Shown: positions 1-12,365 of the stretch, one piece after another
Numbering within the stretch: position 1 is the first letter of the stretch
Layout: every line of letters begins with the position of its first letter
Assembly: GCA_028023455.1 (NCBI GenBank)
Contig: JAQFVV010000324.1
Span: 372,001-436,000 of the forward strand
Source: Epiperipatus broadwayi
Lineage: Eukaryota > Onychophora > Udeonychophora > Euonychophora > Peripatidae
Reading direction: 5' to 3'
Length of the DNA: 64,000 nucleotides
The notes under the pieces: generated by a model
Database searches by the model: none
The model's input: only the letters and a program-made list of their open reading frames with translations
Told to the model about the DNA's origin: nothing
Made by a program: the position numbers and the translations under genes

Positions 1-1701
1 AATTTTTATAAATCAAAATGTGACAGCAATTGTATATTTTAGAAATAGTTGTTGTATGAAGACACCAACAGATATTTTAAAAAACCTAGCCCAATGGTCC
101 ATGGCAATTTGGATAGATGTTTATTCACTATCAGGCAATGATCTCAATTACAAAAAATATTTTAGCTAGTGTTTGCCAAGTATCAGGCAATAAATCAAAA
201 CATGGCAAGAATAGGCTTAAATTTTTTTCTTAAGATAAGTGAGAAAAGTATTTTTTACAACAGAATTAACATCATATATTCAGATATTTGTATTTTATTG
301 CTAATAATTTAATTTTGCTGTTATTCATAAGTATCACTGTTTTGGAAATAACTAATCACTATCAATAGATAATACAGCTTGGTGAAAAAGCAATGGCAAA
401 ATTTTATGATATTCAGATGGTATACGAGCTTCTTTTTACAGTGGCATTAAAAGATCCAAAGTTTCCTTAGTTATTTATTTAATTCAAAACCATACCTAAT
501 TTTAATAATAGTTTTCAATTATTGCCTTCATAACAAATTATTTTTGTTTTAAATTTCTTTTATATATTTATAGATGTTGTTCTCTATCTAAAAACATGAT
601 GGTAAGAATAATACTATTAAGTGATAAAACATGAGCATAGATGTTCATGGTTTGCCATTGTTTGTCAATTCTTGTATTATATTTATAACTACATTATAAA
701 TTAATAAATCTTATTTCCTCATGAGAGCACATCTGCCTTCTATATCCACAAATTGGTTTCAAATCTATTGAAACTTGAAATTGTTTTAATAAGTTTGAAA
801 TATTTCAGGTAGCTAACATAGCAAGCCAAGCTAAACATAAAAGATTAGTCATTAACTGAATAAATGGTTATTCCTAAATAGAGAGTAAAACAAAGACAGC
901 AAAAATTCAAATCCTCACCACTCAGCAGACTAGTACTGCCTTCTCTCTCATTGTTCTTTTATGAAGGCCTATTGAAAAAAATCTTTACTCTGCCATGAGT
1001 TATGTAAAGGTTGTTTTCTTTTTTAGTAATAATAAATATATTTAAATTTTACTTTCAAAATTTATTATACTTAAATTTTACTTTTAACACATTATACTAG
1101 AATTCTACTCACGCTCTCCTCAACAGTACTTCAGATTTGCTCATATAAAAGAATTTGAGTCATAGGAATAAGAGGATCCTTTTTATTCCTGCATAAATAC
1201 CATATCTTGGATTGAAGAGGAAAGTATTCATTTATTTAACACTCTCAAAAGGCACTTGCTCAATTAGCTTGAAAGGCTGATATTTGAATGTAATATAATT
1301 GTAAACACGGCGCTAGATAAAATAATTGCTTATATCAAATAATGTAAAATATAGTCAATAAGTTGAACACTTAATTTAAAAGTATTGTGATATTTAATGC
1401 AATACCTCTAGTGTTAGCACTATGGCAGAATGAATGAAAGTAAAATTATTTTCATTTGTTTTCAAGTATTTATAAGGTTATCTTAAACAGACTGTAACAT
1501 TAGTGAGTATGAAATTTAAACCAGTAGAGATGTACACATAACCTCTTTCAAATTGGCTTATAATCTAATCTTAATAGGCAGAGTTAATTTCATTTTCATT
1601 TATTACATTATAGTTCTGAGACTGGAGAACGTGGCATTTAATATCAGAGTAAATTTAACTTAGAAATTTATCTTTTCAACTATATTAGATATTAACTGGT
1701 G
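1..1701. other. AT-rich DNA, no recognised feature
   Basis: No open frame of useful length, splice-bounded exon or repeat structure was recognised on either strand. The stretch is AT-rich with ordinary A and T runs. Confidence 0.6.
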
Positions 1702-1726
1702 ATATATATATATATATATATATATA
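1702..1726. repeat. (TA)n microsatellite, left border of the inverted array
   Basis: An uninterrupted TA run directly abuts the first copy of the 359-bp repeat. A similar TA run borders the far end of the inverted array near 3765, so the whole array lies between two TA tracts. Confidence 0.95.
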
Positions 1727-2754
1727 ATTAGTTTCCAACCAGTAACCACCTAAACATTCACAGTAAATATAGCAACCAATATCTCTAACTGCTGTCAAGG
1801 CAACCTTTACACATTTTAATAGCAAGAATGGAAATCCATTCTTACTAATGATCCATTGAATATATATGGACACTTAAAGATTGCAACTTGACTACAGAGT
1901 ATGAAATATTGTTACAATGAAGTTTAAATAAACCTCTTTAAACATGAAATAAACATGTCACTATAATGCAGACTAATAAATAGTCATCTAAAACATTATT
2001 TAATGCAATACTTTTAAATTGCCCAAGTATTATTTAGAAATAATAAGCGAAATAGTGCCTAAAGCTAATCTGGGATAATGATATAATTAGTTTCCAACCA
2101 GTAACCACCTAAACATTCACAGTAAATATAGCAACCAATATCTCTAACTGCTGTCAAGGCAACCTTCACACCTTTTAATAGCAAGAATGGAAATCCATTC
2201 TTACTAATGATCCATTGAATATATATGGACACTTAAAGATTGCAACTTGACTACAGAGTATGAAATATTGTTACAATGAAGTTTAAATAAACCTCTTTAA
2301 ACATGAAATAAACATGTCACTATAATGCAGACTAATAAATAGTCATCTAAAACATTATTTAATGCAATACTTTTAAATTGCCCATGTATTATTTAGAAAT
2401 AATAAGCGAAATAGTGCCTAAAGCTAATCTGGGATAATGATATAATTAGTTTCCAACCAGTAACCACCTAAACATTCACAGTAAATATAGCAACCAATAT
2501 CTCTAACTGCTGTCAAGGCAACCTTTACACCTTTTAATAGCAAGAATGGAAATCCATTCTTACTAATGATCCATTGAATATATATGGACACTTAAAGATT
2601 GCAACTTGACTACAGAGTATGAAATATTGTTACAATGAAGTTTAAATAAACCTCTTTAAACATGAAATAAACATGTCACTATAATGCAGACTAATAAATA
2701 GTCATCTAAAACATTATTTAATGCAATACTTTTAAATTGCCCAAGTATTATTTA
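1727..2754 (+). repeat. 359-bp tandem repeat, direct arm (about 2.9 copies)
   Basis: The motif GTTTCCAACCAGTAACC recurs at 1731, 2090 and 2449, giving an exact 359-bp period. Copies differ only at isolated bases. The third copy is cut short at 2754, where the sequence turns into its own reverse complement. No protein frame, hammerhead core or pol III box was found in the unit, so its function is unknown. Confidence 0.95.
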
Positions 2755-3762
2755 TTAGTCTGCATTATAGTGACATGTTTATTTCATGTTTAAAGAGGTT
2801 TATTTAAACTTCATTGTAACAATATTTCATACTCTGTAGTCAAGTTGCAATCTTTAAGTGTCCATATATATTCAATGGATCATTAGTAAGAATGGATTTC
2901 CATTCTTGCTATTAAAAGGTGTAAAGGTTGCCTTGACAGCAGTTAGAGATATTGGTTGCTATATTTACTGTGAATGTTTAGGTGGTTACTGGTTGGAAAC
3001 TAATTATATCATTATCCCAGATTAGCTTTAGGCACTATTTCGCTTATTATTTCTAAATAATACTTGGGCAATTTAAAAGTATTGCATTAAATAATGTTTT
3101 AGATGACTATTTATTAGTCTGCATTATAGTGACATGTTTATTTCATGTTTAAAGAGGTTTATTTAAACTTCATTGTAACAATATTTCATACTCTGTAGTC
3201 AAGTTGCAATCTTTAAGTGTCCATATATATTCAATGGATCATTAGTAAGAATGGATTTCCATTCTTGCTATTAAAAGGTGTAAAGGTTGCCTTGACAGCA
3301 GTTAGAGATATTGGTTGCTATATTTACTGTGAATGTTTAGGTGGTTACTGGTTGGAAACTAATTATATCATTATCCCAGATTAGCTTTAGGCACTATTTC
3401 GCTTATTATTTCTAAATAATACTTGGGCAATTTAAAAGTATTGCATTAAATAATGTTTTAGATGACTATTTATTAGTCTGCATTATAGTGACATGTTTAT
3501 TTCATGTTTAAAGAGGTTTATTTAAACTTCATTGTAACAATATTTCATACTCTGTAGTCAAGTTGCAATCTTTAAGTGTCCAAGATATATTCAATGGATC
3601 ATTAGTAAGAATGGATTTCCATTCTTGCTATTAAAAGGTGTAAAGGTTGCCTTGACAGCAGTTAGAGATATTGGTTGCTATATTTACTGTGAATGTTTAG
3701 GTGGTTACTGGTTGGAAACTAATTATATCATTATCCCAGATTAGCTTTAGGCACTATTTCGC

Positions 3763-3764
<2 letters not shown>
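2749..3764 (-). repeat. 359-bp tandem repeat, inverted arm (about 2.8 copies)
   Basis: The complement of the same unit marker (GGAAAC) recurs at 2995, 3354 and 3714, so the period is 359 then 360 bp; the extra base lies in the third copy near 3583. The two arms overlap at the turn by six bases (TATTTA, 2749-2754), and about 48 bases before the turn have no partner and would form the loop. Together the arms make a near-perfect 2-kb palindrome of tandem units. Confidence 0.95.
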
Positions 3765-3794
<30 letters not shown>

Positions 3795-3849
3795 GAAGAG
3801 AAGATATATATATATATATATATATATATTGTAATCTTCTCTTCCTATT
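3765..3849. repeat. TA-rich hairpin beside the inverted array
   Basis: A TA run is followed by AATAGGAAGAGAAGA (3790-3804), another TA run, and the exact reverse complement of that 15-mer (3835-3849). The result is a short palindrome with a TA loop, possibly a tiny foldback insertion in a TA tract. Confidence 0.85.
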
Positions 3850-6800
3850 GCTCCACATGTACTATACATTCTACTATCTATTATACTAGCTCAACACTAA
3901 ACAATAAAATATAATAATGATAAGATGGTACATAAAAACATAAGATAGATTTTAGGGACAATTACAACATAAAGGTTTTAACATTGAGAAGCATATAAAA
4001 TACATTCCACAATGGTGTTTCTAATGCAGAAATTCTCCAGCTAATATATTATTATAATTATTGGGAAAATCCCTATAACATACAATGACTAACATAATAT
4101 TTCATTTTAAATAATGACTTTACTATTCTACTATAATTTAAGAAGCTACATAATAATATTATTATAGACACAAACTAAATTAAATTAATATAATCTATGC
4201 TATCCTATGGATATCTCAGGGATCATAATTATGTTCTAAAATATAACAGTTATATTGACAATTAAATAATTGAATCACAAGAGGGATTTTATTGGAATCC
4301 AACTATTTAAATAGAAATCACACTTGCCATTGAAACACATTTAACTATCTTCCTATTTTAAAATTCATCTAACTATAATAATAATACATTAAAATTAATA
4401 AACCCAATTTTCTTCTTATTTTCACTTAAATAATATGAATTGCTTTTGTAAGATTTATTCTTGTACTTATACTAATAAAAATCATCATTAAATAATTATT
4501 TTATTATAATTGAAAGCTTTATCATTTAATCCTTATCTCCTAAATCTCACTCGATTAAATAAATTTCTTAGTTGATTAGCATTTACCCATTGTAATTGCA
4601 TCTTTCAGAATTACAAACATTATAATATACTTTATCAGTAACTTGTACTTTGAAATAGTACATTTCTAAATTTATTCTATAAAATAAATTTCAAAATTAG
4701 AATGTGACACTTAAAACATAATATTAATTTCGGTTACATGCTCTCCCTTTGTAATAATACTTAATTGCACATTTTAAATAAATCTCCAAGATTCTTTTTA
4801 TATTTAATATATGAAGTCATACAAATTCCCTTTAATATAATTTTAATTTAAAAGTAATTAATAATAATTAATTAATAATAATAACTATTAATTAATAATT
4901 AATTTATCAATTATAGATTCTCAAATTTAACTCTTTAGATAAAATATGTAATAAATATATGATATATATGAACTCTATGTGAATGATGTGCTTATGGATA
5001 TGATGTTGTGGTGGAAATTACTCTCAACTACAATAAAATTACTAATATAAACTTTTAATTAAAATATTCATTTATTTTACAACAATAAAAATTAACAACA
5101 AACAGCTATAAACATTATATTACATTATTAACTAACAAAATAATTATTTTAATATTCATAAATTTACAATAAAATTATTTACATTTATAACAGATAAAAT
5201 AATAATCTTTCCGTTCATTCTAGCCTCCACCTTATATTTATTATTTAATTCATCAAAATAATAAGTTCATTCTTCTTACCATCATGTATGTGTGCTTAAT
5301 ATTATTATACAGTTTTATCATCTTGTGATTGTCTTCTTGGTCATCCTTCCATATTATCATATATTTAATAACTCCAAATATTTTAATAAAGTTTTAATAT
5401 TTTAATTATAATTCATACTTAAAATATGTATGAAAATATGGCACTACAATTTTACTAACAAAATTAGTACTGTTGTGGCAATATTAAAAACAATATAAAT
5501 AATATAGTTAAAATAAATGATGAAATCAATGATTCTTTTTTTTTCATATACTATAATACATTTTATGCATTCTTTCCCTCATATACATTTTCTATCTTAC
5601 TTTGATTTCAAAATATCAATATTTAAACAATAATTTATTCAGATTTTATTTAAATACAAAGTATTTGTTTTATGTATGGTCTTATGACTTTAATGCTAAT
5701 CTGACAAAACATAGGGGAAAAAATTAAAAAATTCCTAAAAATCTCTAGTCAACTTTCGATGTCTACTATATTTTTATTTTACAGAAAACTTCAAAGATAA
5801 GAAACTGGTTTTATTAAAAATACTATATCAAAATATAGGAATGGAGGTCACCATTATTTATGAGATGTCACACTTTGGCTGGTAATCATTTTTTCTAATA
5901 ATATTACCCCAATTTTACCCTGGCTTATACATCATGCACTTACAGTATATACAACACTCATGTCTCTGTGGAAAATCCTCTCATATCCTTCTAATAAAAT
6001 ATATGGGTCTTACACAGGTTAATCCCATTAAACTATTTACTCAATTTTTTATGATGGTATTTTTATATCTTACCCTGGAATTTGTACTTATCTTTCCTTA
6101 CTATAACTCCAGCATCTACTATTATAAACTAGCTCTGGACTAATAATATGATCCAATCTTCTCATCAGATATTTATCTATTCACATTAGAGATCATGTTA
6201 CAAAACAAATAGTCTAATTTTACTATCATCAATATGATACTTTTTCTAATATAGCCAATGAGATCATAATTATTTTTTCATATTAACATTCACTCTTTTT
6301 CTTACTCTCATAGATAACACTATATTTTGTAATATATTTATTGTTATTTTCATAGAATCCTATAATTTTTTATTTATCATCATATTTCATTCCTCTTATC
6401 AAATATACTTTATGATAATAAATTTGAAATTCATTTAAAACATATTTTACCACAAACAACTTTTAAAACTTTATACCTACTAAAACATAAAGTTAAAGTA
6501 TTATATTATCTACATACACTCTTATGTTATAACTCATGTATACTCTTTTCATTCTCTAAGCATACTCTTCATTTTTTTTAACACAAATGAATAATAATAG
6601 GTTAATATCTCTTAACCTTATATACTAGATTGCATATAAAAATTAGTTCAATTATTGCTAACTATAATACACAATATTAATTTCATATTAAAAAAATATC
6701 AATAATAAAATTAAAATTAAAAAAAAAATCTTTTTTTTTTTTTTCTGAAAAGAGATCCTATTTCAATTCCTAGTTTAACATTACCATGGCAACCAAATTG

Positions 6801-8681
6801 ATGTTCACAATTCCTTGCAAGTTTTTCTTCTCATCTCTTTTTGCTAAAAACACATGTATATTTAAGCAAAACTTTTGAAAAATAATCATAACAATAACTG
6901 GATAAAAGTTTCTGAATCTGATGCATCATTCATTACTTTTTCGATCTTGAATGGTTTAAAGTTAAATATAATAATGAATAAGTTTACAAAATATTCACAA
7001 TAAATCTTTGCATTCATTTTTCCATGTTAACAATTTTAAAATACATGAAGTTAGTTCACCAATAAGTTGTACTTCAACTTATCTTTTCACTTTACTCTTA
7101 TTTAATAATTTCATAAGTTTTAGATAATATAAATAACTACATATAACTTTCTGTATTGTAAAATATTATCTTTATTATTGACATTCGCTATTAAAAAGTT
7201 AAACAGACTTTTCTGCTATCCTTTATCTTTTTAATATTTCTTTCTTATCATATAACACTATTTACTAATATCAAGATAATCTTCATCTATATAAGAGTTC
7301 ATCGTGTATTAAAACATGATAAATATTAATTCATCATTTTAACTGTTCTTTCCTTTATTCATTATTAAGTATATTCTACATATTTTTCTCTTAATTTTTC
7401 CAAGCTATTGATAACATATTAGTTATTTAATTCAAAAAGAAAATTAATTTTAACAAGATTTATCTTTCTCAACAAAGTCATTATTTTTAAAATCTGATAA
7501 ACTAATTCTATATGTTTAGAAAATTTATATGCCTGTATTTTATACTGGTTACTCTGTTTTGATATATAACTAATAAAATTATTTAATTTGGCATACATAA
7601 ACAAATGTTTTCTTAATGATAGCAGATATATTTTTCTTTAAGTAAATGTAATTTTCTATCCGTTTTCACGAATCTTCCAGATGATGATAATATTTTAAAT
7701 TTTTCTTATAGAATTCCATTAGCTATTATTTTATTTATGAGTTAACCTTTAGGACTGCAATTAGGTCATATTAAAGAAATTAGTTTAAATTTACTCCATG
7801 GTGTCAAAGATTACTATTAAATATATTTTTAGACAGCTTTTAATTATTACTTTTATTATTTAAAAAATTAAAATATTTTAAATTTTTTAAATATTTTTGA
7901 TTAACTAATGTGAAACAGTTATTCGCTTTATTCTTTAATGAATTAATTCCCTGGTTCATCTGCTCACTCACTTAAATAGTGTAGACAAAATGATATCAGA
8001 AAATCACTTAATTAGATTTCATTGATTAATATCTAAAATCAATTAGTAAAACTTTAAACAATTATGTTTTTGTCTGTATTTAAAATGTAATAAATATTTT
8101 ACAAACGAACTTAACTTGAATAATCTTTAAAACTGACATTTTAAATATAATTATGATTCTAATAGGTGATATTATTAATTGATTTTGAATAAAAAAATAT
8201 AACAGTAAATAGTTATATTTAAAATATATTATTACTATGATAATTTTAAAATAAATTATTATCTTGTAATTAGTAATTGTTCATTGTTTTATTTACTAGA
8301 ATTCTATATAGTGTGCTAGATTTCTTTCTTAAAGGATCACTGTAATGAAAATAATCTACAGTTAAATATATTACTACTGCAACGATTTATTAACTTTAAT
8401 AATATAACAAATCTATATAAGTAAAGATGTTTGCATGGGTTAAAAAATTATTGTAGTGAAATTATATAATGGTTTATAGTATAAATAATTATAAATAAAA
8501 AATGGGTAATACATATCTCTACAGAATTTTACCTTTAAACTTTATGCATTAATTTATTTATGCATATTATATTAAAATTTACAGCATTACAATTATCTGA
8601 ATTTAAAATTTAAAATTTTGGAGCTATGACATACTTTTTATATTCTACTTTTACTATGAATAACCAATCAAAAGATTACAA
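3850..8681. other. AT-rich DNA, no recognised feature
   Basis: Nearly 5 kb of extremely AT-rich sequence with short TAAT-type low-complexity stretches (for example 4855-4915). Open frames here are chance-level and lack recognisable domains. No repeat homologous to other parts of the window was noticed. Confidence 0.55.
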
Positions 8682-8785
8682 TATATGTATAGCGGGTAGC
8701 TGAAGAGAGCTCAAAAGTCTGAATTCAAATCTTTTCTAATTACATTAAGTTCAGTATAAACAATATACATGTATTTATATATATC
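8682..8785 (+). repeat. 5'-truncated copy of the hammerhead-associated tRNA-like repeat
   Basis: The segment carries GTCTGAATTCAAATC and the following TTCTAATTACATTAAGTT, the tRNA-like B box and downstream tail shared with the repeats at 10880-12365. The hammerhead-containing part is absent, so this is a truncated member. Confidence 0.7.
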
Positions 8786-9384
8786 ATAGTTTGTTTTTTG
8801 TTTAGTGAGTAGCAATTAATTCTGCCTTATAAATTAAATTATAAGCTGATCTGAGTGAGATTGAGTGAACAACTCTCTTGATTTCAATCCCATGCTTATT
8901 GGTATCATAATATGATTACATATCTATGTAAGAGCTTGAAAATGATTTTTCATTAGTTGTATCAACTGGAGAGAATTGCATTAAATATCACAGTACATTA
9001 TGTTAGGACTTTATCTTACTGGTTACATTTTATATATCAAATATCAAATGAAATAACTGTTAAGTCATCTGCATGGTGATGTTTTGAAAAGACATTACCA
9101 TGAATTTCAATTGTAATGTGGTGAGGAATTTTAATGATTTTCAATCATGGTTTTAGTTAAGAATAGCTTAAAACCTATTTATTATTTGTCTATGTTGGTT
9201 ATAGGTAAATTACCTGGAAATTTTTTTAAACTTTTTCAGAATTTAAAAAACAATTTCAGTTTTAACTTGGATTTGAACTTAGGTCAAGCACAGATGCAAA
9301 GTGTTACGCATTACATGACAAAATTTTTATAATTATGATAAATGTGAGTTATAAAATGTTAAAACTATTATAAAATAATATAAA
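8786..9384. other. AT-rich DNA; weak tRNA-like B box only
   Basis: No gene recognised. Near 9270 the minus strand holds a B-box-like AGTTCAAATCC, but without a convincing A box or cloverleaf. Confidence 0.45.
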
Positions 9385-9503
9385 CATAAATATAAATCAA
9401 ATAATATATAGGGTATATGAGCACAGACTTTCACATGACCCACCACTCTCCACTCTATCTCATAACACTGATACACTTGAACATCTATATGTCAAAAAGA
9501 TAA

Positions 9504-9562
9504 ATAATCACCAATATATGTATTTCATGCTAAACCAGCAATCATCAGTTGGTCCAGATTAT
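9504..9562 (-). ncRNA. Hammerhead-ribozyme-like motif H1
   Basis: Read on the minus strand, the order is AATCTGGACCAA, CTGATGA, a stem-II hairpin (TGCT/AGCA around a GGTTT loop), GAAA, a very short stem III, then TTGGTGATT. CCAA before the core pairs with TTGG after it and AATC pairs with GATT, forming stem I with an internal bulge. The likely cleavage triplet is ATA just before TTGG. All conserved catalytic-core bases are present. One extra base lies next to stem II, so activity is uncertain. Confidence 0.65.
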
Positions 9563-10031
9563 CATCTCTACACTTATATGCAATAAGTACACAGATATAT
9601 ATTAAGATAGCCAATCTTCATACTTTAATGGACAGGCTTCAATCACTCCACATTCCAAATCTTCAACTGTCCATTAATGTTATAAGATAGAGTGGAGAGT
9701 GGTGAGTTGTTACCCTATATATTACATATATTGATACAGGTATATAATAAATCTGTATTTCAGTTATTACATAGTAGACATGTCTGCCCATCCCTCATAT
9801 ATATATTAAATGGATTATGTCCTGTACACGAGGGATCAGGTTGACTTTAGGTCAACATGGGTGTGACAATAATCTCAGCCTCAGAGTGGCCTTTGAGCTT
9901 TCCATTATCAGATTTTCAATTGGATGGACAAATGAAGAGTTGGAGTGGATTGAAGCCTATTCATTAAAGTATGAAGATTGGCCATCTTAATATATATCTG
10001 AGCACTTATTACATATATGTGTAGAAATGAT

Positions 10032-10088
10032 AATCTGGACCAACTGATGATTGCTGGTTTAACATGAAATCGGAATATTGGTGATTAT
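10032..10088 (+). ncRNA. Hammerhead-ribozyme-like motif H2
   Basis: This is the plus-strand partner of H1: AATCTGGACCAA, CTGATGA, a weakened stem II (TTGCT with AACAT), GAAA, then TATTGG and TGATT. Stem I (CCAA/TTGG and AATC/GATT) is preserved, while stem II has lost a pair through a G-to-A change. It is probably a decayed copy. Confidence 0.6.
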
Positions 10089-10245
10089 TTATCTTTTCGA
10101 CATATATGTGTTCAAGTGTATCAGTGTTATGAGATAGAGTGGAGAGTAGTGAGTGGGTCGTGTGAAAGTTTATGCTCATATACTCTATATATTACATATA
10201 TTGATACGGGTATATAATAAGCCTGTATTTCAGTTATAAATCAAA

Positions 10246-10879
10246 TAAGTAAAATAAATTGTATTTAACTGAAAGGCAATTTGAATTAAATTCAGAATTA
10301 TTTATTATTCAATTAAGATATTACTTCTGTTAATGCTTGCTTTCGTGTGTTTTGTATACTTTTTTTTAATATATCCATAACTTTTAAAAAATGTATTTTT
10401 TTTCGGGTGGAAGAAGAGAAAAATTTATTTGAATATCTCGAAGTTTTTATTTTAATCTGTAGATGGCACTAGCAAAAAAAAAAAAATTAACATACTTAGA
10501 AAAAATATGTTTACGATAGTGTATTTTATTCCTATTACAAGCATTTATATGCCTGCATTAAATTGAAATAAACAAAAAAAAAACACATATAGTAAAATGA
10601 AATGGTTGAGTTTAATTTAATTACCTAGTAATTTTTACAGCAAATAAAAAGAAACTAATTAAAGAGGGATGTGCATTGTTTTATTAAGCATTGATTATAC
10701 TATCTTATATATTCATACGTGTTTCAGTATAAATGAACTATTTATATATATATAATGTGAACATTATATTAATTATATCACCTTAATACAAATATTTATA
10801 AAAACTGTAAATTAGGATGAATTTGAATATATATATAAAATACATGCATATTGAAATATAAGTATATTGCCTATACTAA
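10246..10879. other. AT-rich DNA between the two repeat clusters
   Basis: Contains homopolymer A and T runs (for example near 10383 and 10475) and no recognised gene. Confidence 0.5.
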
Positions 10880-10990
10880 ACTTAATGTGATTAGAAGGGA
10901 CTTGAACTCAGACTTTCAAGCTTCCTACAGCTATCCACTCCATCTTATAGAAATGATAAACATGACCACATACTCGTGAAAAAAATAAAT

Positions 10991-11046
10991 GATCCCCAAT
11001 ATATGTATTTCATGCTGAAATAAGCATCATCAGATGATCCAGGTCA
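10991..11046 (-). ncRNA. Hammerhead-ribozyme-like motif H3
   Basis: The minus strand reads CTGATGA, stem II TGC/GCA around TTATTTCA, one extra T, GAAA, TACATATA, TTGGGGATC. The core heptamer and GAAA are intact. Stem I is weakened because the upstream CCAA has become TCAT. Treat as a decayed family member. Confidence 0.6.
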
Positions 11047-11458
11047 CCAACTCTCACACACATAAATAATCAATGCTCACTTTATATTATCTTCAAATTT
11101 TAATGGAAAAGCTCCAATATTCTCCACTCTCCAACTCTTCAGCCGTTTATATCATTGAAAATACAATAATGAAAAACCCAAAGCTCTTGTTGATGTCAAT
11201 ATTATTATCATACCCATGTTGATATTAAGTCATCCTGACCCTTAATGTATAGGACTTTAATATGCCCATTTTAATAAACAAAAGAGGGAAAGGCTGAATT
11301 CAGGCTTAATATATAATATTCAAATATAAATACATTGTCTATACTAAACTTAATATAATTAGAAGGAATTTGAACTCAGACTTTCATGTTTTCCATAGTT
11401 ATTTACTGCATCTTATACAACTGATACACATGATACCATACATATGAAAAAGATAAAT

Positions 11459-11517
11459 GATCTCCAGTATATGATTTTTGTGCTGAACCAGCACTCATCA
11501 GTTAATACAGAACACTA
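11459..11517 (-). ncRNA. Hammerhead-ribozyme-like motif H4 with perfect stem II
   Basis: The minus strand has CTGATGA followed by a perfect six-base-pair stem II (GTGCTG and CAGCAC around GTT). The next bases are AAAA rather than GAAA, so the key G12 is lost. CTGGAGATC follows. The strong stem II and exact heptamer support ribozyme ancestry even though this copy should be inactive. Confidence 0.65.
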
Positions 11518-11741
11518 TCTCTGATACACAAATATAATCAGTGCTCAGTTTATATTAAGATAGCAAACCTTCAAACTTTAGTAGATAATTTTCAATTTTC
11601 TCCACTCTCCAACTCTTCAGCTATCCATATCATTAAAAATCCAATGATGGAACATTCAATACCCTTGTGATGTCAACATTATTGTCATACCCATGTTGAC
11701 ATTAAATTGAACACTGATTGTATATATGGGTGGGAGATGGT

Positions 11742-11795
11742 GATCTGGACAAACTGATGAATCTTGCTTTAGCATGAAATATATATTGGAGATTA
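11742..11795 (+). ncRNA. Hammerhead-ribozyme-like motif H5
   Basis: Plus strand: GATCTGGACAAA, CTGATGA, a degenerate stem II, GAAA, TATATA, TTGGAGATT. GATCT before the core pairs with AGATT or AGATC-like sequence after it, and CAAA pairs imperfectly with TTGG. The core bases are intact. Confidence 0.6.
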
Positions 11796-12190
11796 TTTCT
11801 GTTTTTTACATATATGTGGTCATGTGTATCAGTTATATAAGATGGGATCCTTAGCTGTAGGAAGCTTGAAAATCTGAGTTCAAGTCCTTTCTAATTACAT
11901 CAAGTTTAGCATAGACAATATACTTATATTTGAATATTACATGTTCAGTTTGTATTATGCCCATTCCTTTTCTAAGTATTTAAATGAAGATATTAAGGTT
12001 CTATGTGTGAGGGGTCAGTGTGACTCAAAGTCAACATGAGTGTGACAATAATATTGACATCAACAAGGGCTTTCAGGATTTCAGCACTGAATTGCCAATG
12101 ATATGGATGGCTAACCTTGTTCATTAAAGTTTAATGATTTGCTATCTTAATATAAACTGAGCCCTGATTTATATATGTGTGGAAGATGAT

Positions 12191-12246
12191 GATCTGAACC
12201 AACTGTTGAGAACTAGTTCAGCATGAAATATGTATATTGGAAAACA
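12191..12246 (+). ncRNA. Hammerhead-ribozyme-like motif H6
   Basis: Plus strand: GATCTGAACCAA, CTGTTGA (one core change from CTGATGA), stem II GAACT/AGTTC, GAAA, TATGTATA, TTGG. CCAA/TTGG of stem I is preserved. The core substitution should abolish activity. Confidence 0.55.
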
Positions 12247-12365
12247 TTTAACTTTTTTACATGTATATAGTCATGTGTATCAGTTGCATAAAACAGAGTG
12301 CATAGCTGTAGGAAATTTAAAAGTCTGAGTTCAAAGCCCTTCTAATAACATTCATAAATATATGA

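Larger units (their letters stand above)
9385..10245. repeat. Foldback cluster of hammerhead-bearing repeat units, subfamily 1
   Basis: A unit in minus orientation (about 9410-9670) faces units in plus orientation (about 9680-10240). The outer arms are clearly complementary: the 9413 region with GGGTATATGAGCAC matches the reverse complement of the 10170 region. The direct unit end, with TTACATATATTGATAC and GTATTTCAGTTAT, occurs twice (about 9720 and 10195), showing tandem units on the plus side. Each full arm has a hammerhead-like core (9504-9562 minus, 10032-10088 plus) followed by the AGATAGAGTGGAGAGT tRNA-like region. Confidence 0.85.
10880..12365. repeat. Inverted tandem array of hammerhead-bearing repeat units, subfamily 2
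   Basis: Four units are arranged as two minus followed by two plus. Core-to-core spacing is about 468 bp in the minus pair (10991, 11459) and about 449 bp in the plus pair (11742, 12191). In plus orientation each unit holds a GTCAACATG..GTGTGACAATAAT block, a block with ATTAAAGTTT..TATCTTAATAT, the hammerhead-like core, a ..GTGTATCAGTT stretch, then the tRNA-like GTCTGAGTTCAAGTCC box and TTCTAATTACAT. Divergence between copies is substantial, so the array is old. No coding capacity was seen. Confidence 0.85.

Noticed and set aside
1727-2085. Hammerhead core within the 359-bp unit (CTAATGA, GCGAAATAG)
   Set aside because: The heptamer is not matched and the pieces are in the wrong order and spacing. 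The 363-bp unit was checked with the same result.
1727-3764. CRISPR-like or satellite interpretation of the 359-bp array
   Set aside because: Units are long and contiguous with no variable spacers, the arms are inverted, and the genome is eukaryotic.
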